DNA of 64,000 nucleotides from NCBI RefSeq assembly GCF_000759475.1, contig NZ_CP009454.1, positions 3,968,001 to 4,032,000 of the forward strand, written 5' to 3'. The position numbers and the translations under genes were made by a program. The notes under the pieces were generated by a model. That model was given only the letters and a program-made list of their open reading frames with translations, searched no databases and was not told where the DNA came from. Origin of the DNA: Pantoea rwandensis (GTDB lineage: Bacteria; Pseudomonadota; Gammaproteobacteria; Enterobacterales; Enterobacteriaceae). Shown here piece after piece: positions 43,148 to 52,704 of the stretch; the stretch's first letter is position 1; the number at the start of each line of letters is the position of its first letter.

Positions 43148-44554
43148 ATGAAAAGCTTATACCAGAAGTTATTTGATGCACATGTCGTCCACGAAGCACC
43201 TAATGAAACCCCGTTATTGTACATCGATCGCCATCTGATCCATGAAGTGACGTCACCGCAGGCCTTCGATGGCCTGCGCGCGCACGGCCGCAAAGTGCGC
43301 CAGCCGTCGAAGACGTTCGCCACCATGGACCACAACGTTTCTACCCAGACCAAAGACATTAACGCGTCGGGTGAGATGGCGCGTATTCAGATGCAGGAGC
43401 TGATCAAGAACTGTGCTGAGTTCGGCATTCAGCTGTATGACCTGAATCACCCGTTCCAGGGCATCGTGCACGTTATCGGACCTGAACAAGGGATGACACT
43501 GCCGGGCATGACCATCGTCTGCGGCGATTCCCATACCGCAACCCACGGCGCATTCGGCTCGCTGGCATTCGGTATCGGTACCTCCGAAGTTGAACACGTG
43601 TTTGCCACCCAGACCCTGAAGCAGGGCCGTGCCAAAACCATGAAGATTGAAGTGCTGGGTGAAGCGGCACCAGGCATTACGGCCAAAGATATCGTGTTGG
43701 CGATTATCGGTAAAACCGGCAGCGCCGGCGGTACCGGTCACGTTGTCGAATTCTGTGGCCCAGCGATTGAAGCGCTGAGCATGGAAGGCCGTATGACGCT
43801 GTGTAACATGGCGATTGAAATGGGTGCGAAAGCGGGTCTGGTCGCACCGGATGACACCACTTTCGCTTACCTGAAAGACAAACAGTTCGCACCGAAAGGC
43901 GAGCAGTGGGATGAAGCCGTCGCTTACTGGCGTACGATGAAGTCCGACAGCGATGCCAAATTTGACACCATTGTCACTTTGAACGCGGCCGATATTGCTC
44001 CGCAGGTGACCTGGGGCACCAACCCAGGCCAGGTGATGGCGGTTGATCAGGCGATCCCAAATCCTCAGTCCTTTGCCGATCCGGTTGAGCGTGCTTCTGC
44101 CGAGAAAGCCTTGGCGTACATGGATTTACAGCCGGGTATCAAACTGACTGAAGTCGCTATCGACAAAGTCTTTATCGGCTCCTGCACCAACTCACGAATT
44201 GAAGATTTGCGCGCAGCGGCAGCCATCGCTAAAGGCCGTAAAGTCGCACCTGGCGTTGTTGCCATGGTCGTCCCTGGCTCAGGCCCAGTGAAGGCACAAG
44301 CCGAAGCCGAAGGTCTGGACAAAATCTTCCTGGAAGCGGGTTTTGAATGGCGTCTGCCGGGTTGCTCCATGTGTCTGGCGATGAACAATGACCGTCTGAA
44401 CCCAGGCGAGCGTTGTGCCTCCACCAGTAACCGTAACTTTGAAGGTCGTCAGGGCCGTGGCGGTCGCACTCACTTAGTGAGCCCGGCGATGGCTGCAGCG
44501 GCAGCAGTAACCGGTCGTTTTGCCGACATTCGTGAATTGACTCAGGGAGCTTAA
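43148..44554 (+). CDS. leuC: 3-isopropylmalate dehydratase large subunit LeuC
   Basis: Aconitase-family subunit carrying a [4Fe-4S] cluster; with LeuD it isomerises 2-isopropylmalate. The ATG at 43148 gives 468 residues (466 in E. coli) beginning [20 protein letters not shown]; the open frame extends into leuB but the start there would be out of line with the family. Cluster cysteines are visible in FIGSCTNSR near 347 and in GCSMCLAMN near 407. GAGGAA precedes the start. Confidence 0.97.
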   Translation: MKSLYQKLFDAHVVHEAPNETPLLYIDRHLIHEVTSPQAFDGLRAHGRKVRQPSKTFATMDHNVSTQTKDINASGEMARIQMQELIKNCAEFGIQLYDLNHPFQGIVHVIGPEQGMTLPGMTIVCGDSHTATHGAFGSLAFGIGTSEVEHVFATQTLKQGRAKTMKIEVLGEAAPGITAKDIVLAIIGKTGSAGGTGHVVEFCGPAIEALSMEGRMTLCNMAIEMGAKAGLVAPDDTTFAYLKDKQFAPKGEQWDEAVAYWRTMKSDSDAKFDTIVTLNAADIAPQVTWGTNPGQVMAVDQAIPNPQSFADPVERASAEKALAYMDLQPGIKLTEVAIDKVFIGSCTNSRIEDLRAAAAIAKGRKVAPGVVAMVVPGSGPVKAQAEAEGLDKIFLEAGFEWRLPGCSMCLAMNNDRLNPGERCASTSNRNFEGRQGRGGRTHLVSPAMAAAAAVTGRFADIRELTQGA

Positions 44555-44557
44555 GCC

Positions 44558-45163
44558 ATGGCGAACAAATTTACTCAACACACTGGCATTGTAGCGCCAC
44601 TGGATGCCGCAAACGTCGATACCGATGCCATCATTCCAAAGCAGTTCCTGCAAAAAGTGACGCGCACCGGTTTTGGTGCGCACCTGTTCCACGACTGGCG
44701 TTTTGAAGATGATGCGGGCACCGTGCCAACCCCAGGTTTCGTGCTGAACAAGCCGGAATTTAAAGGCACCAGCATTTTGCTGGCGCGTGAAAACTTCGGC
44801 TGCGGCTCATCACGTGAGCACGCACCGTGGGCGCTGACCGACTTCGGTTTCCATGTGGTGATTGCACCAAGCTTCGCGGATATTTTCTATGGCAACAGCT
44901 TCAACAACCAGTTGCTGCCGGTGAAATTGAGCGATGAAGAAGTGGATGAGATGTTCAAACTGGTGGCCGCGCAGCCAGGCGTGACCTTTACCGTGGATCT
45001 GGAAGCGCAGACCGTCACGGCGGGTGATAAGTCTTACAGCTTTGAAATCGACAGCTTCCGCCGTCACTGCATGATTAACGGTCTCGACAGCATTGGTTTG
45101 ACGCTTCAACACGAAGCGTCCATCTCCAACTACGAGACCACTCAGCCAGCATTCCTACGTTAA
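44558..45163 (+). CDS. leuD: 3-isopropylmalate dehydratase small subunit LeuD
   Basis: Swivelling-domain partner of LeuC. The protein has 201 residues, as in E. coli. The motifs [12 protein letters not shown] near 23 and [14 protein letters not shown] near 71 are hallmarks. Last gene of the leu operon, three bases after leuC, followed by two hairpins. Confidence 0.98.
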   Translation: MANKFTQHTGIVAPLDAANVDTDAIIPKQFLQKVTRTGFGAHLFHDWRFEDDAGTVPTPGFVLNKPEFKGTSILLARENFGCGSSREHAPWALTDFGFHVVIAPSFADIFYGNSFNNQLLPVKLSDEEVDEMFKLVAAQPGVTFTVDLEAQTVTAGDKSYSFEIDSFRRHCMINGLDSIGLTLQHEASISNYETTQPAFLR

Positions 45164-45170
45164 TGCCCTT

Positions 45171-45245
45171 TTCGGTGCGCTTCAATGCGTACCGAAGAGA
45201 TTCGCCCTGAATGCCTACCAAGTCGCCTTTGCTGGCGACTTTTTA
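45171..45245 (+). terminator. Tandem hairpins ending the leu operon
   Basis: The first hairpin pairs TTCGGTGCGC (45171-45180) with GCGTACCGAA (45187-45196), with one G-U pair. The second pairs AAGTCGCC (45220-45227) with GGCGACTT (45234-45241) over a six-base loop and runs into TTTTTATT, a good intrinsic terminator. The second ends two bases before the convergent setA stop. Confidence 0.85.
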
Positions 45246-45246
45246 T

Positions 45247-46427
45247 TCATTGGGCATCACGCACGCGCGACGCCAGCCCCAGCGCCACAACCGCCATCGC
45301 TAATGCCAGCCAATACACCGATTCATGGCCAAAGCGCTCGCTCAGCGTGCCCTGTATCAATCCCGCAATAATCAAACCGGTGGATATCGAGGTGGTAAAC
45401 ATCGTGGTCGCCGCGCCCGCGCGTCCCGGCATGAGATCCTGAAACCACAACATGCCAATCCCGGCGACGATGCCGATAAACGCCGCGTTGAACAGCTGCA
45501 GCACCATCAATGCCGTGCGCGACTTGAACAACACCAGTCCGAGATAGAACAGGATCGCCGCCACTAGCGCTAACAGCACCAACTTGCGCTTACCAAAGCG
45601 TTTGGCATAGTGCCCAGCCAGCAGCATGATAGGAATCTCCAGCCCTGCCGCCGTCCCCATCAATAATCCCGCCAACTTTTCCGGCAGCCCCAGCGTTGAG
45701 CTGATATACAGCGGCATGTCGATGATATACATGGTGTTGCACGCCCACATCACCACGGAGGCGATAAACAGCATCCGCACCTGGCTATCTTTCCATGGGC
45801 TGAGCTGGGTCAATACCTGCTCTGGCGTCGCGGCCACGCGCGGTACCGATGGCAGAGTACGCCAAATCAACAGCATACTGAGCACGAAGATCGCCGCCGC
45901 TACGCAGAACAGCGTCACGAAGCCATAATTGAGGGCTAAGGCGAACGACAGCGGCGGGCCAATCACCCACGCCAGCGACAGTTGCGCACGCATCACTGAG
46001 CTGAACATCACCACTTCACGCGCCGACTGATCGGCATATTCCCGTGCCAGCGCAAATATCTGCGGTATTGCCACGCTGGCCAGTGCCGATAGCAACACCC
46101 CCACGCTGATCAGCGTCAGTAATGGCGATTAAAGGCAAACAGCAGCGCATTCAGTACCGCCATCAGGCAGCAAAATAGAATCAGATTGCGACGATCGCCA
46201 CGATTGTCCGAACGCTTCGCCATTAGGAGGCTAATCACGATCCCAGCAATCGCGTTAATAGTAAAAAACAGCCCAACCCAAAACGGTCGCACCTGCACTT
46301 CCCGCGTCAAAAATAAACTGAGCGTGGGCGCCTGTAGAGCACCGGCGACGCCGGTCATAAACGACACCGCCATAAAAGAGAGATAAACCGGGTTGAGACG
46401 ACGCTGGCGCGTTAACAGCGATTTCAT
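45247..46427 (-). pseudogene. setA: Sugar efflux transporter SetA, frameshifted
   Basis: Major facilitator superfamily sugar exporter of the SET family, which relieves glucose-phosphate stress in E. coli. The 5' part (46427 to 46119) encodes about 103 residues up to NALLFAFNRHY, then meets TGA at 46118-46116. The remaining 290 residues, from about LISVGVLLSALASVAIPQ to VRDAQ, continue in another frame to 45247. Restoring one base between 46119 and 46120 would turn CATTACTGACG into CATTACCTGACG and recreate the E. coli-like join FNRHYLTLI. Both parts are otherwise well conserved, so the lesion is recent or a sequence error. As read, it gives a protein with only three membrane segments. Confidence 0.85.
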
Positions 46428-46492
46428 GCAGAAATCCCTTTGCGGAGAAATGAGGCTAAGACAAAGAGGGTAGAAGATTTCACAGCAAAACG

Positions 46493-46522
46493 AAAAAAGC
46501 CAGCAGAGAAAACGCTGCTGGC
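46493..46522 (-). terminator. Terminator of the SgrS-like RNA
   Basis: On the minus strand GCCAGCAG and CTGCTGGC form a perfect eight-base-pair stem with an eight-base loop, followed by TTTTTT (46498-46493). It lies about 65 bases upstream of setA; in E. coli read-through past the SgrS terminator transcribes setA. Confidence 0.88.
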
Positions 46523-46614
46523 GGTGAAATGCACCCTACTCAGAAAAGGCTCCACGTCGGCGGAACCGCTGGCAGAGCGCCATTCATTGCTGAATGCCTC
46601 CCGCTCTTCCATTA
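46493..46614 (-). ncRNA. sgrS: SgrS-like small RNA, short form without sgrT
   Basis: Candidate homologue of the glucose-phosphate stress RNA SgrS, in the conserved place between divergent sgrR and setA. The 3' portion aligns with E. coli SgrS: the ptsG-pairing core CTGAGTA (minus strand, 46543-46537), followed by the small hairpin GGTG-CATTT-CACC, then the terminator GCCAGCAG and CTGCTGGC (46499-46522) with a run of six T. E. coli has CTGAGTATTGGTG, TCACC and GCCAGCAG in the same order. The 5' end is uncertain; a CATACT -10-like element at 46626-46621 would give a transcript of about 120 bases, against 227 in E. coli, leaving no room for the 43-residue SgrT. Confidence 0.75.
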
Positions 46615-46680
46615 CCTGGCAGTATGCCTCTAATATGGGGCAGGAAAAACTGAGCGATTCTGAGAAGGAGTTCCCCTTTT

Positions 46681-48342
46681 ATGTCCTCTGCGCGACTGCA
46701 ACAGCAGTTCATCCGCCTATGGCAAAGCTGCCAGGGAGTGGACCAGGAAACCACCTTAAGCGATCTGGCTGAACGGCTGCACTGTTCGCGACGCCATATG
46801 CGCAATCTGCTAAATGCCATGCAGGATGCGGGCTGGCTGATTTGGCAGGCAGAAGCCGGGCGCGGCAAGCGTTCTAGTCTGAGCTTCAATTACACCGGCT
46901 TAGCACTGCAGCAACAGCGCGCGGAAGATTTACTGGAGCAGGACCGCATCGAACAGTTGGTGCAACTGGTGGGCGATAAGAATCAGGTGCGGCAGATGAT
47001 TGCGGCCCACCTCGGGCGTAGTTTTCGCCAGGGCAAGCATATCCTGCGCGTGCTCTATTACCGCCCGCTGCCCAATCTGCTGCCCGGCTCGCCGCTGCGT
47101 CGTTCGGAAACTCATCTGGCGCGACAAATCTTTAACGGCCTGACGCGAATAAATGAGGAAAAGGGGGAAATCGAAGCGGATATCGCCCACCACTGGCAAC
47201 AAACCTCCCCGCTCAACTGGCGTTTCTTTTTACGACCCGCGATTCGCTTCCACCACGGCCGCGAACTGGAGATGGAAGACATCATCGCCTCACTGGAACG
47301 TGTCCGCAGTCAGCCGCTGTTCTCACATATCGATAAACTGCACTCTCCCGCGCCCTGGACACTGGATATTCATCTGACGCAGCCTGATGACTGGCTGCCC
47401 TGGCTGCTGGCCAGCGTCAGCGCCATGATCCTGCCGCGTGAGTGGCCGACGTTGCGCCATTTTGCCCGTCAACCCATCGGCACCGGCCCCTACAGTGTGG
47501 TACGCAATCAGCAGACGCAGCTGAAAATTGCCGCCTTTGATGACTATTTTGGCTATCGCGCGCTGATTGATGACGTGTCGATTTGGGTGCTGCCGGAAAT
47601 CAGCGACGAGCTGGTGTATGCCGGCGTGAAGCTGCAGGGGGAAACCGCCGATGAGAAGTCAGAAGAGAGCCGTCTGGAAGAAGGCTGCTATTTCCTGCTG
47701 TTCGACCAGCGCTCAGAGCGTGGTAAGGATACCCATTTTCGCCGCTGGGTGAGCTATCTGCTCAATCCGATTGCCCTGCTCAACCATGCGGGTGTGGGCT
47801 ATCAGCGCTACTGGTTCCCGGCATACGGTTTCTTACCGCGCTGGCACCATCGCCGCGATCTCACCCCGGCCGAAAAGCCTGATGGGCTAACGCAACTGAC
47901 CATCAGCTGGTATAGCCATCATGTTGAGCATGAAGGTATTGCTAACGCCCTGCGCCCGTTGCTGGCTGAACAGGGTGTCGAACTGATCACGCGCGAGCTG
48001 AGTTATGAAGCATGGTTCGAAGGTGAAGGAGAGAGTGACATCTGGCTCGGCAGCGTCAACTTCACTCTGCCGCTCGACTACGCACTGTTTGCGCAGCTCT
48101 ACGAATTGCCGCTCATGCATCACTGCGTTCCGATTGACTGGCACGCAGATGCACAACAGTGGCGACAGAAAGCCTTGCCTCTGGCCGAGTGGAGCAAACA
48201 GTTGGTGAACAGCGACTTTGTTCATCCGCTCTTCCATCACTGGTTAATGCTGGAAGGCCAGCGCAGTATGCGCGGTGTGCGGCTCAACACGCTCGGCTGG
48301 TTTGACTTTAAATCGGCCTGGTTTGCACCACCGGAGCTGTGA
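46681..48342 (+). CDS. sgrR: Transcriptional activator SgrR
   Basis: Activates sgrS during sugar-phosphate stress. The protein has 553 residues (551 in E. coli). The N-terminal winged helix region ([10 protein letters not shown] to about residue 110, including [14 protein letters not shown]) binds DNA; the rest resembles periplasmic solute-binding proteins such as OppA, here as a cytoplasmic ligand sensor, ending [15 protein letters not shown] like E. coli. AAGGAG precedes the ATG. It is divergent from the SgrS-like RNA and adjacent to thiBPQ, as in E. coli. Confidence 0.95.
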   Translation: MSSARLQQQFIRLWQSCQGVDQETTLSDLAERLHCSRRHMRNLLNAMQDAGWLIWQAEAGRGKRSSLSFNYTGLALQQQRAEDLLEQDRIEQLVQLVGDKNQVRQMIAAHLGRSFRQGKHILRVLYYRPLPNLLPGSPLRRSETHLARQIFNGLTRINEEKGEIEADIAHHWQQTSPLNWRFFLRPAIRFHHGRELEMEDIIASLERVRSQPLFSHIDKLHSPAPWTLDIHLTQPDDWLPWLLASVSAMILPREWPTLRHFARQPIGTGPYSVVRNQQTQLKIAAFDDYFGYRALIDDVSIWVLPEISDELVYAGVKLQGETADEKSEESRLEEGCYFLLFDQRSERGKDTHFRRWVSYLLNPIALLNHAGVGYQRYWFPAYGFLPRWHHRRDLTPAEKPDGLTQLTISWYSHHVEHEGIANALRPLLAEQGVELITRELSYEAWFEGEGESDIWLGSVNFTLPLDYALFAQLYELPLMHHCVPIDWHADAQQWRQKALPLAEWSKQLVNSDFVHPLFHHWLMLEGQRSMRGVRLNTLGWFDFKSAWFAPPEL

Positions 48343-48382
48343 CACTTTCGCGCTGTCACAGAAGTGTCTAAAATAAGCCGTT

Positions 48383-48460
48383 CTCAACGGGGTGCCCTGG
48401 TATCGGGCTGAGAGAAACCCGTCGAACCTGATCCGGCTCATACCGGCGTAGGGATTTGAG
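48383..48460 (+). promoter_or_regulatory. TPP riboswitch upstream of thiBPQ
   Basis: THI-box aptamer. The closing stem P1 pairs CTCAA (48383-48387) with TTGAG (48456-48460). The conserved pyrimidine-sensing arm contains GGGCTGAGA and the pyrophosphate-sensing arm ACCTGATCCGG with the closing ACCGGCGTAGGGA. It lies about 60 bases before thiB, so thiamin diphosphate probably controls translation start of the thiamin importer. Confidence 0.95.
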
Positions 48461-48519
48461 ATGAGCGATAACTCAGATCCTTTGCGACTCAACTTTATCT
48501 TCTCCTCAAGGAGCGCAAA

Positions 48520-49506
48520 GTGTTAAACAAAGTCTTGCCCGTGTTGCTGTTGGTCTCTGCCCCGGTGTTAGCTGCCAAGCCTGTTCTTACTGTTTACACC
48601 TACGACTCGTTCTCTGCAGAGTGGGGCCCCGGCCCTGCCGTCAAAAAAGCCTTTGAAGCCGAGTGCGGCTGCGAACTGAACTATGTGGCGCTGGAAGATG
48701 GCGTGTCACTGCTCAACCGCGTGCGGATGGAAGGCAAAAACAGCAAAGCCGATGTGGTGCTGGGCCTCGATAACAACCTCGTGCAAGCCGCCGAAAAAAC
48801 CGGCCTGTTTGCGAAAAGCACCGTCGACACCAGTAAATTGCAACTGCCTGATAGCTGGCATAACGACACCTTCGTTCCCTTCGATTACGGCTACTTCGCC
48901 TTCGTCTACGATAAAAACAAGCTGAAGAACCCACCGAAAAGCCTGAAAGAACTGGTCGAAAGCCCGGAAAAGTTGCGTGTGATCTATGAAGATCCACGCA
49001 CCAGCACGCCGGGATTAGGCCTGCTGCTGTGGATGCAAAAAGTGTATGGCGATAAAGCACCTGACGCCTGGCAGAAGCTGGCACAGAAAACGGTCACCGT
49101 CACCAAGGGCTGGAGCGAAGCCTATGGCCTGTTCCTGAAAGGCGAAGGCGATCTGGTGCTGAGTTACACCACCTCTCCCGCTTATCACATCATTGAAGAG
49201 AAGAAAGATAACTACGCCGCTGCGCCGTTTAGCGAAGGCCATTATCTGCAAGTGGAAGTGGCTGCTCAGCTCGCTAGCAGCAAACAGCCGAAACTGGCGC
49301 AGCAGTTTATGCAATTTATGGTGTCGCCAGCCTTCCAGCAGACCATTCCGACTGGCAACTGGATGTATCCGGTGATCAAAAGCGATCTGCCTGCGGGTTA
49401 TCAGTCGCTGACCGTTCCGGCGAATGCGCTGCAATATCGCTCAGCCGAAGTGGCCGATCATCGCGCTGACTGGATTCGCACCTGGCAACAAGCCGTTAGC
49501 CGTTAA
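48520..49506 (+). CDS. thiB: Thiamin/TPP periplasmic binding protein ThiB
   Basis: Substrate-binding protein of the ThiBPQ ABC importer for thiamin and its phosphates. It has 328 residues (327 in E. coli) and starts with GTG, seven bases after AAGGAG. A Sec signal peptide ends near LVSAPVLAAK. Conserved sequence includes VYTYDSFSAEWGPGP and DVVLGLDNNL. It is the first gene of the operon under the TPP riboswitch. Confidence 0.97.
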   Translation: MLNKVLPVLLLVSAPVLAAKPVLTVYTYDSFSAEWGPGPAVKKAFEAECGCELNYVALEDGVSLLNRVRMEGKNSKADVVLGLDNNLVQAAEKTGLFAKSTVDTSKLQLPDSWHNDTFVPFDYGYFAFVYDKNKLKNPPKSLKELVESPEKLRVIYEDPRTSTPGLGLLLWMQKVYGDKAPDAWQKLAQKTVTVTKGWSEAYGLFLKGEGDLVLSYTTSPAYHIIEEKKDNYAAAPFSEGHYLQVEVAAQLASSKQPKLAQQFMQFMVSPAFQQTIPTGNWMYPVIKSDLPAGYQSLTVPANALQYRSAEVADHRADWIRTWQQAVSR

Positions 49507-51092
49507 TGCCAGCCTGGTTAATTCCTGGAAGTGCCGTTGCGCTGCTATTGTGCGCAGTGGCACTGCTGGCGTTTGGTGCCTTAACGCTGGCCGCGCCCGT
49601 CACTGACTGGCGCGCCTTGCTCACTGACAGCTATCTGCATCACGTGCTGGCGTTTTCGTTTGAGCAGGCGCTGCTGTCCGCATTGTTCTCGGTGCTGCCA
49701 TCAATTCTTCTGGCACGCGCGCTGTATCGCCGTCGCTTTCCAGGGCGCACGCTGCTGCTGCGTCTGTGCGCCATGACGCTGGTCTTGCCGGTTTTGGTTG
49801 CGGTATTTGGCTTGCTCAGTGTCTACGGTCGCAGCGGCTGGCTGGCTCAACTCTGCGCCTTAGCAGGACTCGACTACCACTTCTCACCCTATGGCCTGCA
49901 GGGCATTCTGCTGGCACACGTGTTCTTCAATCTGCCGCTCGCCACCCGCATGCTATTGCAGGCGCTGGAAAGTATTCCCGGCGAGCAGCGTCAGTCAGCC
50001 GCCCAGCTTGGCTTACGCGGGTGGAACCAGTTTCGTTTCGTCGAGTGGCCATGGCTGCGACGCCAGATTCTGCCCACCGCCGCACTGATTTTTATGCTGT
50101 GCTTCGCCAGCTTTGCCACCGTGCTGGCACTGGGCGGTGGACCGCGCGCCACCACGCTGGAACTGGCTATCTATCAGGCGCTGAGCTTTGATTACGATCC
50201 CAGCCGTGCAGCCCTGCTGGCACTGTTACAGCTTGGCTGTTGTCTGCTGCTGGTGCTGTTAAGCCAGCGCTTCAGCAAAGCCATCCCCACCGGCAGCCAA
50301 AATATTCGAGGCTGGCGTGATCCCCAGGATAGCTGGCATGCCCGGATCGGCGACACGCTACTGATTGTCTGTGCGCTACTGCTGTTACTGCCGCCGCTCG
50401 CTGCGGTGATCGTTGATGGCTTGCGCGGTGGTGTTGCAGGTGCGCTGCAACAACCCGCGTTATGGCAAGCGACCTTCACCTCACTGCGCATCGCCATCGG
50501 CGCCGGATTGCTGTGCGTGGTACTGACGATGATGTTGCTATGGAGCAGCCGTGAGCTACGGCAGCGCCAGCGCAATATGGCGGCACAGGCGATGGAACTG
50601 AGCGGCATGCTGATTCTGGCGATGCCAGGCATCGTGCTGGCCAGCGGCTTTTTCCTGCTGTTCACCGCCACCATCGGCCTGCCGCAGCGTGCCGATGGCT
50701 TAGTGATCTTCACCAATGCGCTGATTGCCATCCCCTATGCGATGAAAGTGCTGGAGAACCCGATGCGCGATATCAGCGCCCGTTACAGCCCGCTCTGCGC
50801 CTCACTGGGCATTGCTGGTATTCATCGCCTGAAACTGATTGAACTGCGCGCGCTGAAGCGGCCCATTGCGCAAGCGCTGGCGTTTGCCTGCGTACTGTCG
50901 ATTGGTGATTTCGGCGTGGTGGCCCTGTTTGGCAGCGCCGATTTCCGTACGCTGCCATTCTATCTGTTCCAGCAAATTGGCGCTTACCGCGGCGCGGACG
51001 GTGCCGTGACGGCACTGCTGCTGTTACTGCTGTGCCTGTTACTCTTTACCCTGATGGAAAAACTGCCGGGTCGCCATGCTGACACTGAATAA
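49506..51092 (+). CDS. thiP: Thiamin/TPP ABC transporter permease ThiP
   Basis: Inner-membrane permease of the ThiBPQ importer. It has 528 residues (536 in E. coli) and two fused permease domains, each with an EAA-type loop (near [15 protein letters not shown] and near [18 protein letters not shown]), so one polypeptide forms the whole channel. About 12 hydrophobic segments. The start codon shares one base with the thiB stop (TAATG) and the end overlaps thiQ by 17 bases. Confidence 0.96.
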   Translation: MPAWLIPGSAVALLLCAVALLAFGALTLAAPVTDWRALLTDSYLHHVLAFSFEQALLSALFSVLPSILLARALYRRRFPGRTLLLRLCAMTLVLPVLVAVFGLLSVYGRSGWLAQLCALAGLDYHFSPYGLQGILLAHVFFNLPLATRMLLQALESIPGEQRQSAAQLGLRGWNQFRFVEWPWLRRQILPTAALIFMLCFASFATVLALGGGPRATTLELAIYQALSFDYDPSRAALLALLQLGCCLLLVLLSQRFSKAIPTGSQNIRGWRDPQDSWHARIGDTLLIVCALLLLLPPLAAVIVDGLRGGVAGALQQPALWQATFTSLRIAIGAGLLCVVLTMMLLWSSRELRQRQRNMAAQAMELSGMLILAMPGIVLASGFFLLFTATIGLPQRADGLVIFTNALIAIPYAMKVLENPMRDISARYSPLCASLGIAGIHRLKLIELRALKRPIAQALAFACVLSIGDFGVVALFGSADFRTLPFYLFQQIGAYRGADGAVTALLLLLLCLLLFTLMEKLPGRHADTE

Positions 51093-51777
51093 CCTCACTT
51101 ACCTTTACCAGCATCTGCCAATGCGCTTCCGTTTTGAAGCCCAGGCGGGTGAACGTCTGGCAATCCTTGGTCCCAGCGGCGCAGGCAAAAGCACCTTGCT
51201 CAGTCTAATCGGTGGTTTTTTGCCAGTGAGCCAGGGAACCCTGATGATGAATGGCGTCGATCACACGCGCAGCGTGCCCTCTGCACGGCCAGTGTCGATG
51301 CTGTTCCAGGAGAACAATCTCTTCCCGCACCTGACAGTGCAGCAAAATATGGGGTTAGGTTTGCATCCGGGCTTGAAACTGACGCGGGAACAGCAACAAC
51401 AGTTGGCCGCCATCGCTGAGCAGACCGGATTAGCGGAGATGCTGAACCGCTTGCCCGCGGAGCTTTCTGGTGGTCAACGCCAGCGTGTAGCCTTAGCACG
51501 CTGCCTGTTGCGCGATCGGCCAATCCTGCTACTGGATGAACCCTTCTCTGCGCTCGATCCGGCGCTGCGCGGTGAGATGCTGCAACTGGTGCGTTCGGTG
51601 TGCGAAAGCCGCAACATTACTTTGCTGATGGTGTCGCATAGCCTGGAAGACGCTCAGCAAATTGCGCCGCGCAGTCTGGTGGTGGTTGATGGTCGGATTT
51701 ATTGGGATGGCAGCACGGCGAGCTTGATCAGTGGAGAGAGTGAAGCGGCTGCCATCCTTGGCGTGAAAAGGCCTTAA
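51076..51777 (+). CDS. thiQ: Thiamin/TPP ABC transporter ATPase ThiQ
   Basis: ATP-binding subunit of the thiamin importer; 233 residues (232 in E. coli). Walker [10 protein letters not shown] near 34, ABC signature LSGGQRQR near 130 and Walker B ILLLDEP near 150 are all intact. It overlaps thiP by 17 bases. Its stop codon interlocks with the convergent yabI stop, so no terminator separates the two transcripts. Confidence 0.97.
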   Translation: MLTLNNLTYLYQHLPMRFRFEAQAGERLAILGPSGAGKSTLLSLIGGFLPVSQGTLMMNGVDHTRSVPSARPVSMLFQENNLFPHLTVQQNMGLGLHPGLKLTREQQQQLAAIAEQTGLAEMLNRLPAELSGGQRQRVALARCLLRDRPILLLDEPFSALDPALRGEMLQLVRSVCESRNITLLMVSHSLEDAQQIAPRSLVVVDGRIYWDGSTASLISGESEAAAILGVKRP

Positions 51778-52538
51778 GCGAAGAACACCTTCCACAACAG
51801 ATGGCGGAAGATGGGCATCATCGGGTGATACTGAATGGCGATAAATGCGGCCACGCCGATAACAGCGGCCAGCGGTGCCAGCCAGCGCAAGCGCGCCTGC
51901 GGCAGATATTTCGTTGCCCAGTCAGTGGTTTTACCACTGCGCCACCAGCGCCACATCAGCCAGCAGCCCATCCACATCAGCAACGCCACCAGCAACAGCA
52001 GCCACTTAAAATTGCCGCCTTGCGCGGCCTGCGGTACATCAATCGCCACACCGGCGAGGATACCCGGCATCAGATAAGCCGGGGGCCAGAGAATACAGCC
52101 AATCAAATTGGGCGGCAGGAATTTGCGCACCGGCAGCTCCAGCATGCCCGCCGCCAATGGAATCAACGGCCGCGTCGGGCCGACGAAGCGCCCCACCAAA
52201 ATCGTAAACATGCTGTGTTCATGCAGCGCGTGCTCGGTTTTATCCAGCAGGCCCTGATACTTTTTCAGATATTTCCAGCGGTGTAATGGCCCCTGGAACT
52301 TCCAGCCGATGCCATACGAGACCCAGTCGCCAATCAGGCAACCGGCAAAACCCGCCGCCCAGGCAGGATAAAGGCCAATTTGTCCGCTGCCCACCAGAGC
52401 CCCAAGACTGGCCATTAATACGGTTCCTGGCAACAGCAATCCCACGAACGCCAGCGACTCAAGGAAGGTCACCAGCGCCACGGCCATCAGCGCGTACTCC
52501 AGCGATTGCGAAAACAGATGTTGAATCCAGGCTTCCAT
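51774..52538 (-). CDS. yabI: DedA-family membrane protein YabI
   Basis: Polytopic inner-membrane protein of the DedA (VTT) family, thought to act in membrane lipid flipping or ion homeostasis. It has 254 residues, as in E. coli. The family core [17 protein letters not shown] is at about residues 116-132, and the N-terminal [13 protein letters not shown] is a hallmark. In E. coli araBAD and araC lie between yabI and polB; here polB follows at once, divergently. Confidence 0.94.
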   Translation of the reverse strand: MEAWIQHLFSQSLEYALMAVALVTFLESLAFVGLLLPGTVLMASLGALVGSGQIGLYPAWAAGFAGCLIGDWVSYGIGWKFQGPLHRWKYLKKYQGLLDKTEHALHEHSMFTILVGRFVGPTRPLIPLAAGMLELPVRKFLPPNLIGCILWPPAYLMPGILAGVAIDVPQAAQGGNFKWLLLLVALLMWMGCWLMWRWWRSGKTTDWATKYLPQARLRWLAPLAAVIGVAAFIAIQYHPMMPIFRHLLWKVFFA

Positions 52539-52653
52539 AACTATCCTCTGCGGAATATAGAGGCTGGATTGTCCGGAGCCAGCGCCGAACCGTCAAGGCA
52601 AGAATTGTAGAACGATGTTGACAGAGTGCTGACACTATCGCCACACGCAGGCA

Positions 52654-52669
52654 CTGTATAAACATCCAT
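52654..52669 (+). promoter_or_regulatory. Degenerate LexA-like box upstream of polB
   Basis: CTGTATAAACATCCAT retains the left half of a LexA site (CTGTATA) with the right half CAT instead of CAG. The E. coli polB site has the form CTGTATAAAACCACAG at a comparable place. The damaged right half suggests weak or lost SOS control. Confidence 0.4.
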
Positions 52670-52704
52670 GATATACTTCAGGCAATTCATTTCCCGGAGT
52701 TAAC

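Noticed and set aside
46424..46612. The 62-codon frame as SgrT
   Set aside because: It is longer than SgrT (43 residues in E. coli), has no similarity to it, and spans the RNA terminator. SgrT seems to be absent.
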